Of a stretch of 64,000 nucleotides of DNA, positions 1 to 9,702 are shown in pieces; the first letter of the stretch is position 1; the number at the start of each line of letters is the position of its first letter. The notes below the pieces were generated by a model. It was not told where the DNA came from. It made no database searches and was given only the letters and a program-made list of their open reading frames with translations. Position numbers and translations under genes: made by a program. This DNA comes from Cylindrodendrum hubeiense (Eukaryota > Ascomycota > Sordariomycetes > Hypocreales > Nectriaceae): NCBI GenBank assembly GCA_014621425.1, contig JAANBB010000182.1, forward strand, positions 1-64,000, written 5' to 3'.

Positions 1-714
1 CCCGGCAACCTATTTTTTCTTTCTGCTCTAGCAGCACCCCGCAGCAGCGGTTACATCATTCTGTGGCGTAGCCGTGCGTCTTCATGCCCCCTCCTCGATG
101 TGGCTCGGCGTTCTGCTACACGAGGTGGCTGTGGCTGTGGCTGTGGCTGTGGCTGGGCGCCCTCTCATTCTGCTCTTGCAGGCTGTCCTCAGCGGCGCCC
201 TCCCTCTCCGGCGCCCTCTTGAGAAGGGAATGCTGGCTCCCAAGTTCTCAAAGATCAGCGGCCTCATAATGGGAAATTTCAAGGGATATACTGCGTTTCA
301 ATTTCCTGAGGCCGCACTGCAGATGTGTCAACCATTTACACAGCCCCTAAACTTGGAAGGAGTCTGAACAGGAGAGATTCAGGAGAATTACCAAGTGGCA
401 ATTGAAAGAAAATGAAACCACCCTTTCGAACTCCTCATTTCTGCCCGGTGTTGATTCATGTTACGTCAAGACCTTCATGGTGGGATTTTTTGCGTCGGAT
501 TTGCGTGACGACGAGTTGCTCACATCTCTCCCACCGAGTTGAGAGTGGCTGGCCCGAGAGGTTGTTGGAAAATTTCTGTCAACATCCAACTCCTTGATCT
601 CCCGCCACCTACGCACTTACTCACACCCCAGCTGATACTATCAAACACACAATTTTGGGTTCTTGCTCACATTCTCTTTGATTTGAGGAGTTGATCAACG
701 AACCCAGCCTCTCA
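1..714. other. Intergenic region upstream of LAS1
   Basis: No convincing gene is seen. The short open frames here look like chance frames without conserved character. The stretch contains one hexamer microsatellite (125-154) and presumably the promoter and 5' leader of LAS1. The left end may also hold the end of a gene outside the window, but nothing recognisable is visible. Confidence 0.5.
125..154. repeat. Hexamer microsatellite (GTGGCT)5
   Basis: Five perfect tandem copies of GTGGCT are seen directly. It lies about 560 bases upstream of LAS1 in otherwise non-repetitive sequence. No function is apparent. Confidence 0.9.
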
Positions 715-1723
715 ATGGTGCACTACGTCTTCACGCCATGGCGCGACCGCCCTGAACTTTTACTCGTCCGACGACAGCTTTACGCCTCATTCCACAGTAG
801 CACAACGACTGGCAGCACTAAAGAGCCTGAACAAAAACACCCTGGTAGCATCTCAGCTCAGGATGAAGTCGGCCTCGAGAAGGAAACACGGCGTGAGCAG
901 CATCTGGCCGTCGCTCGAGTGTCGATGTGGATGCAGCGCGGCAACTGCCCGCACATGGTAGAGTCAACGGCGCTGTTGATGGCGGCGATGCTAAATGACC
1001 AAGAAGCGGCATTATCGGAGAATGCGGCATCATCAGCATACGCGATCCGGGCGGCGTACTCGGCTGCGTTTAGTCGGTGAGTTGTGTTGTGGTTGAATCC
1101 TGCCCAGCTGGCGGGTTTACAGCGATGACGATTACTGATGCGTATTTCCCAGGTTCGTTACCGGCTTACTCGATGGGCATCAAGACAAGCAGCGAAAGCA
1201 GAGCATGTACTCCATTGCCAAGACCATAGGCCTGCCGGCCACCTTTGTCGAGCTGCGGCACCAGAGTACGCACGAACAGCTGCCGTCGCTGGCCAAACTA
1301 CGGTCCGCGGCCAAGAAGGCGCTGCTGTGGATCTGGGACTACTACTGGAAGCACCTTGGTGACGATCCCGTGGACCCGTGTAGAGCAGCTGTGCTCAAGT
1401 ATTTACGGGAGGATGACGAGGTACGGGCACGAAAGATGATTAAAGATATGGAGCAATGGTCAAGGGACACGGTGCTGGTGACGGTTGCGGAGGTGCGGAA
1501 CAGTCTTCCTGGCAACAAGGCTTTTCTCAAATGCCAGGAGCTATCTCAACTACTGAGGGAGGCGGAGCCACAGAAACAGAAGGAAGAAAATACGGCGGCA
1601 GACACGGCAATGGACGGTACTGATATCCCGCCAACGGCTGAGGATGGCGAGCCGGGGCAAGAGGACCTCGGATGGCCGCGATTTGAAGGCTCGTGGAAGG
1701 CCAAGCCTATTGGCATTGTGTAA
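715..1723 (+). CDS. LAS1: Las1-like pre-rRNA processing endoribonuclease
   Basis: Las1 is the nuclease that, with Grc3 kinase, cuts the ITS2 spacer of pre-rRNA in the nucle(ol)us during 60S maturation. Two exons, 715-1076 and 1153-1723, give about 310 residues. The N-terminus carries the family signature FTPWRD, then [20 protein letters not shown] and a continuous [18 protein letters not shown] block. The HEPN catalytic motif RHxxTH is intact as RHQSTH (residues about 156-161). The intron is a clean GTGAGT..CAG that joins AFSR to FVTGLLD in frame. The start at 715 is preferred because the family begins just before the WRD motif; the upstream in-frame codon at 691 is TTG. The acidic, Glu-rich C-terminal tail is short compared with yeast Las1 (about 500 residues). 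Identification is firm; only the exact start is open. Confidence 0.93.
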
Positions 1724-2112
1724 ATTATTCACTGAGAGCGTTGAGCTGTTTGATACCCGGAATGAAACCCCACGCAAGAACATCTACAATCGTGCATCAT
1801 CATGATTAGATCTCTCACGGTCGTCATGTTTGGTGGTTGTGTGCTGGGCCCTCAGTTTGCGGAGGCATCACGTGCCGTCAGCGCCAAACGTCATGTTGCG
1901 GACTTATGCTCGGTATGCCGAGACTTGCCCGCGTTTCTTTACATTACAAATCCTCCCATCCCATTCGGCATCTATGTATAGGTTCGCGACCCACCGACCC
2001 TTTCTCCAACAGAAACTTGGATATATTTCAGCTGCGGTTCGTTGTTGCTTCCAGAAATCGAGAAGCGCACAGTTGCTGAATCACTGAGACCCAGGCCATC
2101 GCATCCAGAGCC
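1724..2112. other. Intergenic spacer LAS1 / glyoxalase II
   Basis: About 390 bases between two genes in the same orientation. It should hold the LAS1 3' end and the glyoxalase II promoter and leader. A plus-strand frame of about 85 codons (1830-2087) has no recognisable protein character. No clear TATA box or repeat is seen. Confidence 0.5.
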
Positions 2113-3412
2113 ATGCATATCCAATCGATTCCTATGTGTATGATGCGATCCCTAACTCTTATCAGGATGTCTGGGATATCGGAATCGGACTGACTCTTTG
2201 AGTAGGGGAGGGGAGCAGCGACAACTATGCTTACCTGGTCGTCGATGACAAGTCCAAGGATGCGGTGATTATTGATCCTGCGAACCCTAGCGAGTAGGAT
2301 GAATGGTTTCCACTCCCGATGGTCCTAGCTGACGGTGTACGGATAGGGTTGCACCTGTTCTACAAGAAGCTATCAAGGCGGGCAAGATCAACCTAACTGC
2401 CATTGTCAACACCCATCAGTGAGCATCTATACCACATGTTTGGGCTGTCCGTGCACTGACTGCATTTTAGCCACTGGGACCATGCAGGTGGCAACTTGAA
2501 GCTGGTGCGTCCTGAGGACCTAAGTTGGCACGAGGACGCCGCTAACCAGTAAAATAGTTGACGCAATTGGGAATCCCAAAGCTCGATATTATCGGTGGCA
2601 AGGCCTGTGAAGGTGTTACCAAGACGCCGCAACATGGCGAGACCTTCAAGCTTGGCAGCATCACAGTCAAGAGTGTGCACACGCCTTGCCACACCCAGGA
2701 CAGCATCTGCTTCTTCATGCAAGACGGTGATGACAAGGTGGTTTTCACCGGTGACACCCTCTTCATCGCCGGTATGTGACCCGAAGCGTAATGGCCGGTG
2801 TTTGAGACCGAATGCTGATATTTTCTCAAGGATGTGGAAGGTTCTTCGAGGGAACGGCCGAGGAGATGCACGAGGCTCTGAACAAGCGACTTGCCGCCCT
2901 GCCGGACGATACTGTTGTCTACGTGAGTCTCAAACTGGGAGAGTTCAATTGACATATTCCTGACATGTGCACAGCCGGGACATGAGTACACGAAAGCCAA
3001 TGTAAAGTTTGGCATTTCCGTATTGCAGAGCGAGCCCGTGCAAAAGCTACAGTCGTATGCCGACAACAACACGGTGACGACAGGAAAGTTCACCATCGGA
3101 GATGAGAAGGTATGGTATGGCGCATTGGTGTGACGAAGCAAGGTCTGACAAGTCTCTAGCTACACAACGTCTTTATGCGAGTCGAGGTAGGTTACATTGG
3201 GTGCTGAGAGTGCGAGTGATGGACCATGTTGACAATTTGGACAGGACCCCGAGATCCAGAAGGCTACGGGAGAGACGGAGCCAGCGTCGGTTATGGCGAA
3301 GTTGAGGGAGTTGAAGAACAACTTCAAGTGAGTAAGTATCTCGGTCTCCACATCCGCCTCCCTGCTCGAATCCCGTTGACCGAAAGCCAGGCCTCCCGAG
3401 CCTAAAATATAG
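2113..3412 (+). CDS. Glyoxalase II (hydroxyacylglutathione hydrolase)
   Basis: Hydrolyses S-D-lactoylglutathione to D-lactate and glutathione, the second step of methylglyoxal detoxification. Ten exons fit: 2113-2137, 2206-2293, 2347-2418, 2471-2504, 2558-2771, 2831-2922, 2975-3109, 3160-3186, 3245-3327 and 3391-3412, giving about 263 residues. The metallo-beta-lactamase fold residues are all present: THHHWDH (zinc site, split over exons 3 and 4), [23 protein letters not shown] and PGHEYT. The protein starts [16 protein letters not shown] and has no obvious mitochondrial presequence, so a cytosolic form is likely. If the last intron (3328-3390, donor GTGAGT) is spliced, the tail is PPEPKI. 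If it is retained, translation stops at once with TGA at 3329-3331. The very high intron number makes the exon borders less certain than the identity. Confidence 0.9.
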
Positions 3413-4153
3413 GTGATGAAGAAGGGCGTCATGGATCGGGACGATGCCACGGCTTAGTGCGCTTTGGAAGGGAACATGAGTTGTCCAGGGGGCACTTAAC
3501 AGCTTTTAAGTAAATGCTCTACAAACATCACAATAACGAATCTCAAAGTTTATTCAAAGTATATCTCCATGGATCGCGAGGCACCAGTCATAGAGACTGG
3601 CGTCGTTTGCTACCCATGGAACCATGCCTTATAGACATGGCTTCTTTCCATTTTGCTTCACTGTCCACACTTGCTCGCTGTAGTAAAATCTGAGGCGGCA
3701 AGCTCTAGCATAATTTGAAGCGGGTTGGCCTTGGTAGGCTCGAGTCATTTGGCGGCGGAAGCGCCTCAAAATGACAGCATGGGTCACTTGAAACATTTGC
3801 GACATCACAGATGGGATGGTCGAAGCGGAAACAAACCTTGATGGCACATCGCGATTGATCATTTCCCAATGGAGGTGCGGATGGCAGTTGTTCTGAATGT
3901 TGGTCCAGGTTGATAAAGAGTGATGGAGAAATTGGGTTTGGGAGCAGTGGGAAATTTTTATAAAGAGCTGTTCGTGGACCGGCCCGTACAGTTTGAATAA
4001 CAAAGGCACACTGCTATTAGCACTGTCTGATCGCGTTGGTGCACGGCCGAACGTGATGGCGTTAATGATCGAACCGAGAAGCTGGTGACATCAACCACTG
4101 TGAATCGTCAAGCACATCAACCTCCTCCGACTTTCGAGTACCTACACATCAAT
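3413..4153. other. Intergenic region glyoxalase II / EF-hand gene
   Basis: About 740 bases with no convincing gene. A minus-strand frame of 126 codons (3629-4009) shows no domain or helical regularity and is probably chance. The AT-richer part around 3480-3560 follows the glyoxalase stop and may be its 3' end region. The promoter of the EF-hand gene should lie before 4154. Confidence 0.45.
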
Positions 4154-4860
4154 ATGGTACGTAGTGGATCGCACGGTTTCTGCCAAAGCAAATAATTCCT
4201 CTCTGACACAACACGCCGCAGCCTCCAAAGCGCAAAGCGACCGGAAGTGGCGCCGGCAGCAGCAGTGCCCCCAAAGCGCGCCAGTCCAAGCTGGCAAAAG
4301 AGCACAACGTCACGCCCCAGGAAGAGGGCGAGATCCGTGAAGCCTTCAGTCTCTTTGCGGAGCCTATGGATGGGGAGAAGCAGGGTGTTCTGCCCATCGG
4401 CGACGTCAAGTCCGCTCTAGTGTACGTTGTGCCCCTCTTCTCTACAGTGTTAGACGCATCTGTAGCTGACCTTTGTTGTGCGCGTCACAGAGCCCTCGGC
4501 GTTCCATCATCCCCCGCCGAACTGAAAGAATTCATCTCGATCCTCGATCCGGAATCAGACGGCTACGCGACTTTCGAGCCCTTCTTCGCCATCTGCGCGC
4601 TCAAGTTTCACACGCGTGAACACGACTCCGATGCGCACCGAGCCGAGGTCGACGAGGCTTTCCGCCTCTTCACAAACGGCCAGGATGGCCCCATCACGCT
4701 CGCGCACTTGCGGCGCGTTGCCGCTGTGCTCAAGGAGGATGTCGATGAGGAACTGCTCAAGGACATGATCCTCGAGGCCAACGGTGGCGCCGGCGTGGCC
4801 AGAGGCGTGGGGGCCGAGGAGTTTGATGGGGTGATGAAGAGTGCGGGTGTCTGGAGGTGA
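4154..4860 (+). CDS. Calmodulin/centrin-like EF-hand protein with degenerate loops
   Basis: Three exons (4154-4156, 4222-4421, 4491-4860) give about 190 residues. The first coding exon is just the ATG, directly followed by a GTACGT donor; splicing joins it to PPKRKATGSGAG in frame. After a basic, Ser/Gly-rich head of about 30 residues comes a calmodulin-type helix (EEGEIREAFSLF), then a loop region DPESDGYATFEPFF and two more helical hairpins (VDEAFRLFTNGQDGPITLAHLR and DEELLKDMILEANG). These have the spacing of EF-hands, but loop position 12 is not the usual Glu in the best loop and acidic ligands are missing in the others, so calcium binding is doubtful. The head recalls centrin and myosin light chain relatives. 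A partner-binding light-chain or centrin-like role is an inference; the exact family member is unresolved. Confidence 0.8.
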
Positions 4861-5541
4861 ATGGATTGTTTGAACCACCACCTCCTTTTTACCTCACTCT
4901 TTACAGACTACCAAGGATGGCCATGGACAGTCTTTGGCGGAGTCGTCGAGAGATTCCGTGTATCCCAGGATTTGAAACGGAGCGGACTTTACTAATGACC
5001 GGCTCCGCGGGGGTCCCTCCCGAGTCGCTTTACTGAACTGCTCGCCGGAGCTTGGCACCAATTCACCAATTCACCAAACACGATGCTCAGAAGGCACAAG
5101 GTACGTTCCCGGCCGGCAATGGCGGTACTTAAGGTTCTAATTAATGGATCCTTGCAGGGAGCAGCAAGTTGTTGCAGAGAGTTATAGGGATCAAGCCGAA
5201 TGGCGCGCGTGCCAACATGAGACGATGACCAGCAGGGGCGGCCTGCTTTTGGAATCACATCCAGCATACCGTCGGTCTGGCGGGCACTTGCCAGGAGAGG
5301 AATGAAAAGTCATGAGAAACGGCCGTTATTTGATTCCTAATATGGTTCAAGTTTAGGCGTCGAGAGAATTTCTAACTCGACTACAGTATGTATGGTCCTG
5401 GCCATTTTATGATAATTCCACCCATTCTGAAACGCCATGGAAGATGCAATTTCCGCCGCCCACCACGGGGTGTATTCGTGATATCGACCTTGCAGATATC
5501 TCCCGTGTAACTAATTCAAACGAGATTCATGACTTCGTGAT
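4861..5541. other. Convergent intergenic region EF-hand gene / eIF4E
   Basis: About 680 bases between the 3' ends of two convergent genes. No open frame with protein character is seen on either strand, and no repeat. Longer than needed for two 3' untranslated regions, but nothing else can be supported. Confidence 0.5.
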
Positions 5542-6397
5542 TTATTGAGGAGACTGCACAGTCACTTCAGGCTTGTCAGCGTCAGCCGCAGCATCCTGGG
5601 CCACCTCCGCCGCCAGGTCCTCGGCACGCTTCCTGGAATCGAGCACCGCCTGAAGCTCCGGGGGGGCCTTGAAGCCGGCGTGATCAGAGTGCTTCTTGTA
5701 AAAGTAACTGTCGGGCTTGGGGCGCAGCTCCTCGGGGAGATCCTCAAGGACGCAGGTGAGCATGGCATCGACCGAGTTCTTCTTGGAGGCGTCGCGGTGC
5801 CAGATGGAGATGAGGTGGGAGTTGAAACGAACGGAGAGGCCGACGCCGCAGAGCTGGTCGTCTATCACATTGCATGTCAGTATCGGTGCTTGTGGAGACG
5901 TGGAAAGGGGGGGGCGGAGCTCGCATACCATCATCAAGGACACTCTGGAGACCTTCGCCGATGGCCAGGAGCTGGACACGGTTCCAGACGTCTGGGCCAA
6001 TGGCCTTGGGGACGCGGAAGGTCCAGCTGCCGCCAAGAATGTTGCGGCGGTCCTCCCAGATGGGGCGGAAGCCGGCCTTGAAGAGGTAGATGGACTCGCG
6101 CATCTTGATGTTGTCGACGGGGGTGTTATTGTTGTAGCGCCAGAAGTCCTGGACGGACTCGATCTGGTCGCCCAGCTGCTCGAGCTGGGCGGTGTATTCT
6201 TCGTCGTTCTCGCCCTGCGGTTGCTCCTTGACGTGGCGGTCGAAGTAGACGTTCCAGTAGTGCTGGGTGGGGAGGGGCCTCATCGTCTTGAGGAAGTTGC
6301 GCTTCGCATCGTCGCGCTGTTCGGCGGGCGAGTTGGCATCGGACGACTGGGCCAGGCCGGAGAGGCCGCGGGTGAAGAGCTGAGGGCGCGTAGACAT
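5542..6397 (-). CDS. Cap-binding protein eIF4E, class II (4EHP-like)
   Basis: Binds the 5' cap of mRNA. Class II members (4EHP/eIF4E2) mostly regulate or repress translation rather than drive bulk initiation. Two exons on the minus strand (6397-5929 and 5861-5542; intron GTATGC..ATAG) give about 262 residues. Conserved blocks are RPLPTQHYWNVYFDR, SVQDFWRYNNNTP, LFKAGFRPIWEDRRN, GGSWTFRVPK, and CGVGLSVRFNSHLISIWHRDA. The class call rests on the residue that stacks on the cap at human eIF4E Trp56: here the aligned stretch is EEYTAQLEQLG, resembling 4EHP (SYEQNIKQIG) with Tyr in place of Trp. FWR and VSVRF/LISIW also match 4EHP better. The C-terminal tail is Ala/Asp-rich. The start at 6397 (MSTRPQ) is preferred over an in-frame Met at 6436. 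A canonical class I gene should exist elsewhere. Confidence 0.9.
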
Positions 6398-7145
6398 GGC
6401 GGGCGGGTGACGGTGTCGGCGATGCTGTGCGAACAAGGCTTAGTGGGGGAATGGGGGAATGGACAGCAGGGGAGAGTGAAGATGGAGGCCGGTGGCGGGT
6501 GGTGTGTGATGTGCGGCGACGGCGACGGAGACGGAGGCCGGAGGTGAAGCGGCGGAGTGGAATAGAGGCAGCAGCTGACTGAGGGGCAGGTTAGTTGGAC
6601 TAGGCGCCGGGCTGTTGTTACTATGTAGGGAGGTGGTCTAGACAGGTAGGAAATAAGCCAGGGGACGGGAGCTAATCCCCCTTCCCCTGGATCGGACGGT
6701 ACTTGCCTATCAGGTCCCTGGACAGGCCTGTGCTTCCTCACAAGCAAGCAAAGTCGTACGTGGAAGGGGCAGCGCGGACGACGAGAGGTCCAAGGTGATT
6801 GCCTCAGGACCGAGTGTGCGAATAGGCAGCCAAACTAGTTCCAGGGGCGTCACTTGGCGAGCAGCTGAATGAATGGGCTGCTCGCTGTGATTATCCTCAA
6901 CATGAAGTCGCATGAGCGCATGCGGCCGGTAGTTGGGATGGGAGCTTAGGTGCCTGCCGATCGCCTGAAGAGGCGCACAGCTCAGACAGAAAAAAGCAAC
7001 GAGGCGGCGACCACGTAGCCGGACTCTACTACGTACATCAATCAACACGACGCCCCCCAGCGCAACGCGATAACTATGGCACGACATGAGACATCAATGG
7101 CGGGGGTGGCGGCAGCGGCATCGACAGCCGGTCAGCTAGCCAGAG

Positions 7146-7216
7146 CAGAGGGTCCAAGGTCCATTCAGAGGGTCCAAGGCCCATTCAGAGGGTCCAAGGC
7201 CCATTCAGAGGGTCCG
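7146..7216. repeat. Tandem array, 20-base unit x 3.5
   Basis: The unit CAGAGGGTCCAAGGCCCATT occurs at 7146-7165 (one mismatch), 7166-7185 and 7186-7205, followed by a partial copy to 7216. The core TCAGAGGGTCCA is the exact reverse complement of a unit in the array at 8111-8150. Confidence 0.9.
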
Positions 7217-7430
7217 TTTAGAAGGTCTAGCTGGTCAGGTTGCCACAGCATCACTCACCATGCTGCTCTAAGACGCTGGATCAACAAATGCCGGAATTTA
7301 ATGAGGCGATTCCCAGACTCAGACAAAGCGGTTTGACTCCCAGCCGTGCACTGTCCACTCCCACGCATATCTGGCGGCCGGCAGTGCCGTGCATCACGAC
7401 AACCATCTTCTGGCGGTGTTGCTTCACTGC

Positions 7431-7460
7431 ACTTAGCACTACACTTAGCACTGCACTTAG
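7431..7460. repeat. Tandem array, 12-base unit x 2.5
   Basis: Copies of ACTTAGCACTAC/GC start at 7431 and 7443, with a partial ACTTAG at 7455. It lies between the two other mini-arrays of this gene-free region. Confidence 0.8.
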
Positions 7461-8110
7461 CTCCAGACAACACGCAACACGCATGATGCCCATGAGCGCG
7501 AGCGACTCACGGCCACCGGAAAACTCACGTCTAGAGCTAATAATAAGGCTTACCGGAAGTCAAAAGAAGCACCTTCTAGTTCAGGCCTCTCAGCGCCTCT
7601 CCCGTTCGTTGCAGCGACCCTGTGCGGTGGTAGGCCCGATGATAAACCTCCGGGGCCCACCGCTGAAGGTTATTTCGGAGGTGAATCTCTCGCAAGAGTT
7701 CGGCGCGGATCATTCACTTGACCGCAACCTGGTGTGCCAAGGAGGCTGAAGGGGCCACGAGGAAGGAGAATCAACTGACGCAGGGGTTCAGCAGCCGGAT
7801 TCACGAACCCTTGACCCATGCCGCGCCGCCATCATACAACCCCACGGCCACGGAGCAGAGCGAGATTTGATCCTGCACCAGCATCACGTCACAGGAAACA
7901 TTGGTCATATGACGACGATGGATTCCTGCCGTGACTGCCAGGCTAGATTGCAACGAATGCTGCGAGATGTCCGCCATTTGTCAAGTAGCTTAATGTTGAA
8001 TAGGGGGAGCCGGCCAACAGGAAGCCAAGAATCTCCACGAGTAGTGTGGAATCGAATCGCTGCCTCTCGAGATGGCTTCCCTGCTAGACTAACATCTGTT
8101 GCTACGCCGA

Positions 8111-8150
8111 TGGATCCTCTGATGGACCCTCTGACGGATCCTCTGACGGA
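8111..8150. repeat. Tandem array, 12-base unit x 3.3
   Basis: Units TGGATCCTCTGA, TGGACCCTCTGA and CGGATCCTCTGA lie head to tail from 8111, with a partial fourth. The second unit is a perfect reverse complement of the core of the 20-base array at 7146-7216. Confidence 0.9.
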
Positions 8151-9580
8151 TTTCTACTGGTGGCATTGCAGGTGTCTATCGGCCGGACAAGTCAAATCAG
8201 TCGCTTTCATGAAGCTCAGACAGCGCCTCTCCCGCTGGCGTTAGCACGGAGCACATTGAGGTCAAGTTGCCTCCACCAGACGGCCGATAGAGAACAAATT
8301 ATACTTCACCATGCAGGTTATCCTGGTCCCTTCTCGGTCGCCCCCTTCAGACCATCACCTCGTATCTCTCTGGGTCCTTTCACCGACAGAGACGCTTCCT
8401 GCATATGATGGGGACTGCAACGGGTCGTCGACTCCTCATCTTGGGTAAACAGCTCAGCAACCCCAGCTAACTAGCCACTCAGGATGCATCCTCACCTTAT
8501 TCACAATAGTGCCTCGCTCCATTTTAGGTTCAGGAGAGGTAGGGCGGTCCCGCAAGATCCACCAGTAAGAGCGCTGGATTCGAACAATGAGTTGCCAAAT
8601 GAAGGCTCACGGGAGAGGCACGCTCCATCGCCGAATTGGGGGATTCACGACTTGGTTGGTCGTCGAGATGATTTTACCTTCCCAGGGGTCATCAAGGTGA
8701 ATCTTGGCAATTCAGATGCCCAAGCCTCGATCTTCTATACTTGTCGGACTCGTTTATCACCAGATTTTAACTTCAAACGCTTCGGTCTCTCCTAGGCAGT
8801 GGCCTGTAAACTGTGGCTCGTAACGGTGGCAAAGAAATACCCCCATCTTCGGAAGCCATTATTCCTCTATGCTATAGGATGGTGCGTATCAATATTAATG
8901 GCTGCCAGGCCTACCAGGTCTGTCAGGTCTGCCTGGGGTGTCACCCGGAGATCGCGCCGAAAAACAACACGGCGCATCGACTGACCGTTCGGATGGTACT
9001 GAACCGAATGTGACGTCGAAGCCTTGATTTCAGCCAAACAGTTGGCGTGGGTGACGGACAGCCTTGGAACATCCACATGGTTACTTTTAACCTTACTTCA
9101 CATCCCTACTTTAAGCAGCTCAGCCCCTGCCATGCGCCGCAAGGGTGCATCAGGGAGGCCCTCCGGAAATGACACAGGGGGTCAGCTTTGCACCTTAACT
9201 CACCTTGCAGAGAGACGATTCTGGCGGGGTGGGCTCCGTACGCTCCGCGAGGAGGAGGGCTGATGGCCAAGGGCATCATTCTGCGCATGTTCGATTGGAG
9301 GAAGGATTATGGGGTGCAGCTAATTATTTCTAATAAGCTGTTTCTGAAACAACACCATGGGGTCTACCGTCTACCTTCAGCGGCTTAGCTCCCTTGCCCG
9401 TCCGGGCCATTGAACCGAGATGGACAGGTCCAAGTCATCTTCGGAACCTCGGGGCTGTGGACATCGGGATACCCTGTCTTGACGAACAGCAAGCCTCTGG
9501 AGAACAAGTCCGCCAATACTGGGAGGCGGGCATACGAGCGAGATCTTCTTGGATAGTCTTGTCGAGACGAGCCAGTGACA

Positions 9581-9588
9581 TATATAAG
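9581..9588 (+). promoter_or_regulatory. TATA box of the pectate lyase gene
   Basis: TATATAAG lies 122 bases before the start codon at 9703, a normal distance for a filamentous-fungal core promoter. The leader between them is C/T/A-rich with TCACC and CATCATC runs, typical of strongly expressed fungal genes. Confidence 0.7.
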
Positions 9589-9702
9589 GCTTGAGGCATC
9601 CCACTGTTAGTCACCTTGGAAGCCTTCTATCCTCACTCTAACACTCCTCTTCAAGCCATCACCATCTTCTTCTTCCCACCTTCAAACTCAACCGTCATCA
9701 TC

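Larger units (their letters stand above)
6398..9702. other. 3.3 kb gene-free region with short tandem arrays
   Basis: Between the eIF4E start and the pectate lyase start I see no open frame with recognisable protein character on either strand. The stretch holds three separate short tandem arrays (7146-7216, 7431-7460, 8111-8150), an 11-base inverted repeat (8175-8185 with 8281-8291), a 14-base direct repeat (7591-7604 and 8221-8234), and a TATA box near its right end. It is a candidate for a decayed mobile element, but no transposase remnant was recognised. Confidence 0.55.

Noticed and set aside
3629..4009. 126-codon minus-strand frame
   Set aside because: No recognisable family, no intron evidence, and composition differs from the secure genes nearby.
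5717..6547. 276-codon plus-strand frame over the eIF4E gene
   Set aside because: It lies antisense to a clearly conserved gene; GC-rich codon third positions keep the opposite strand open. Its protein has no motif.
7146..7216. CRISPR-like array
   Set aside because: The 20-base units are directly adjacent with no variable spacers, and the genome is fungal.
8571..8600. tRNA T-loop-like GGATTCGAAC on the minus strand
   Set aside because: The bases beside it cannot pair as a T-stem and no acceptor or anticodon arms are found at the right distances.
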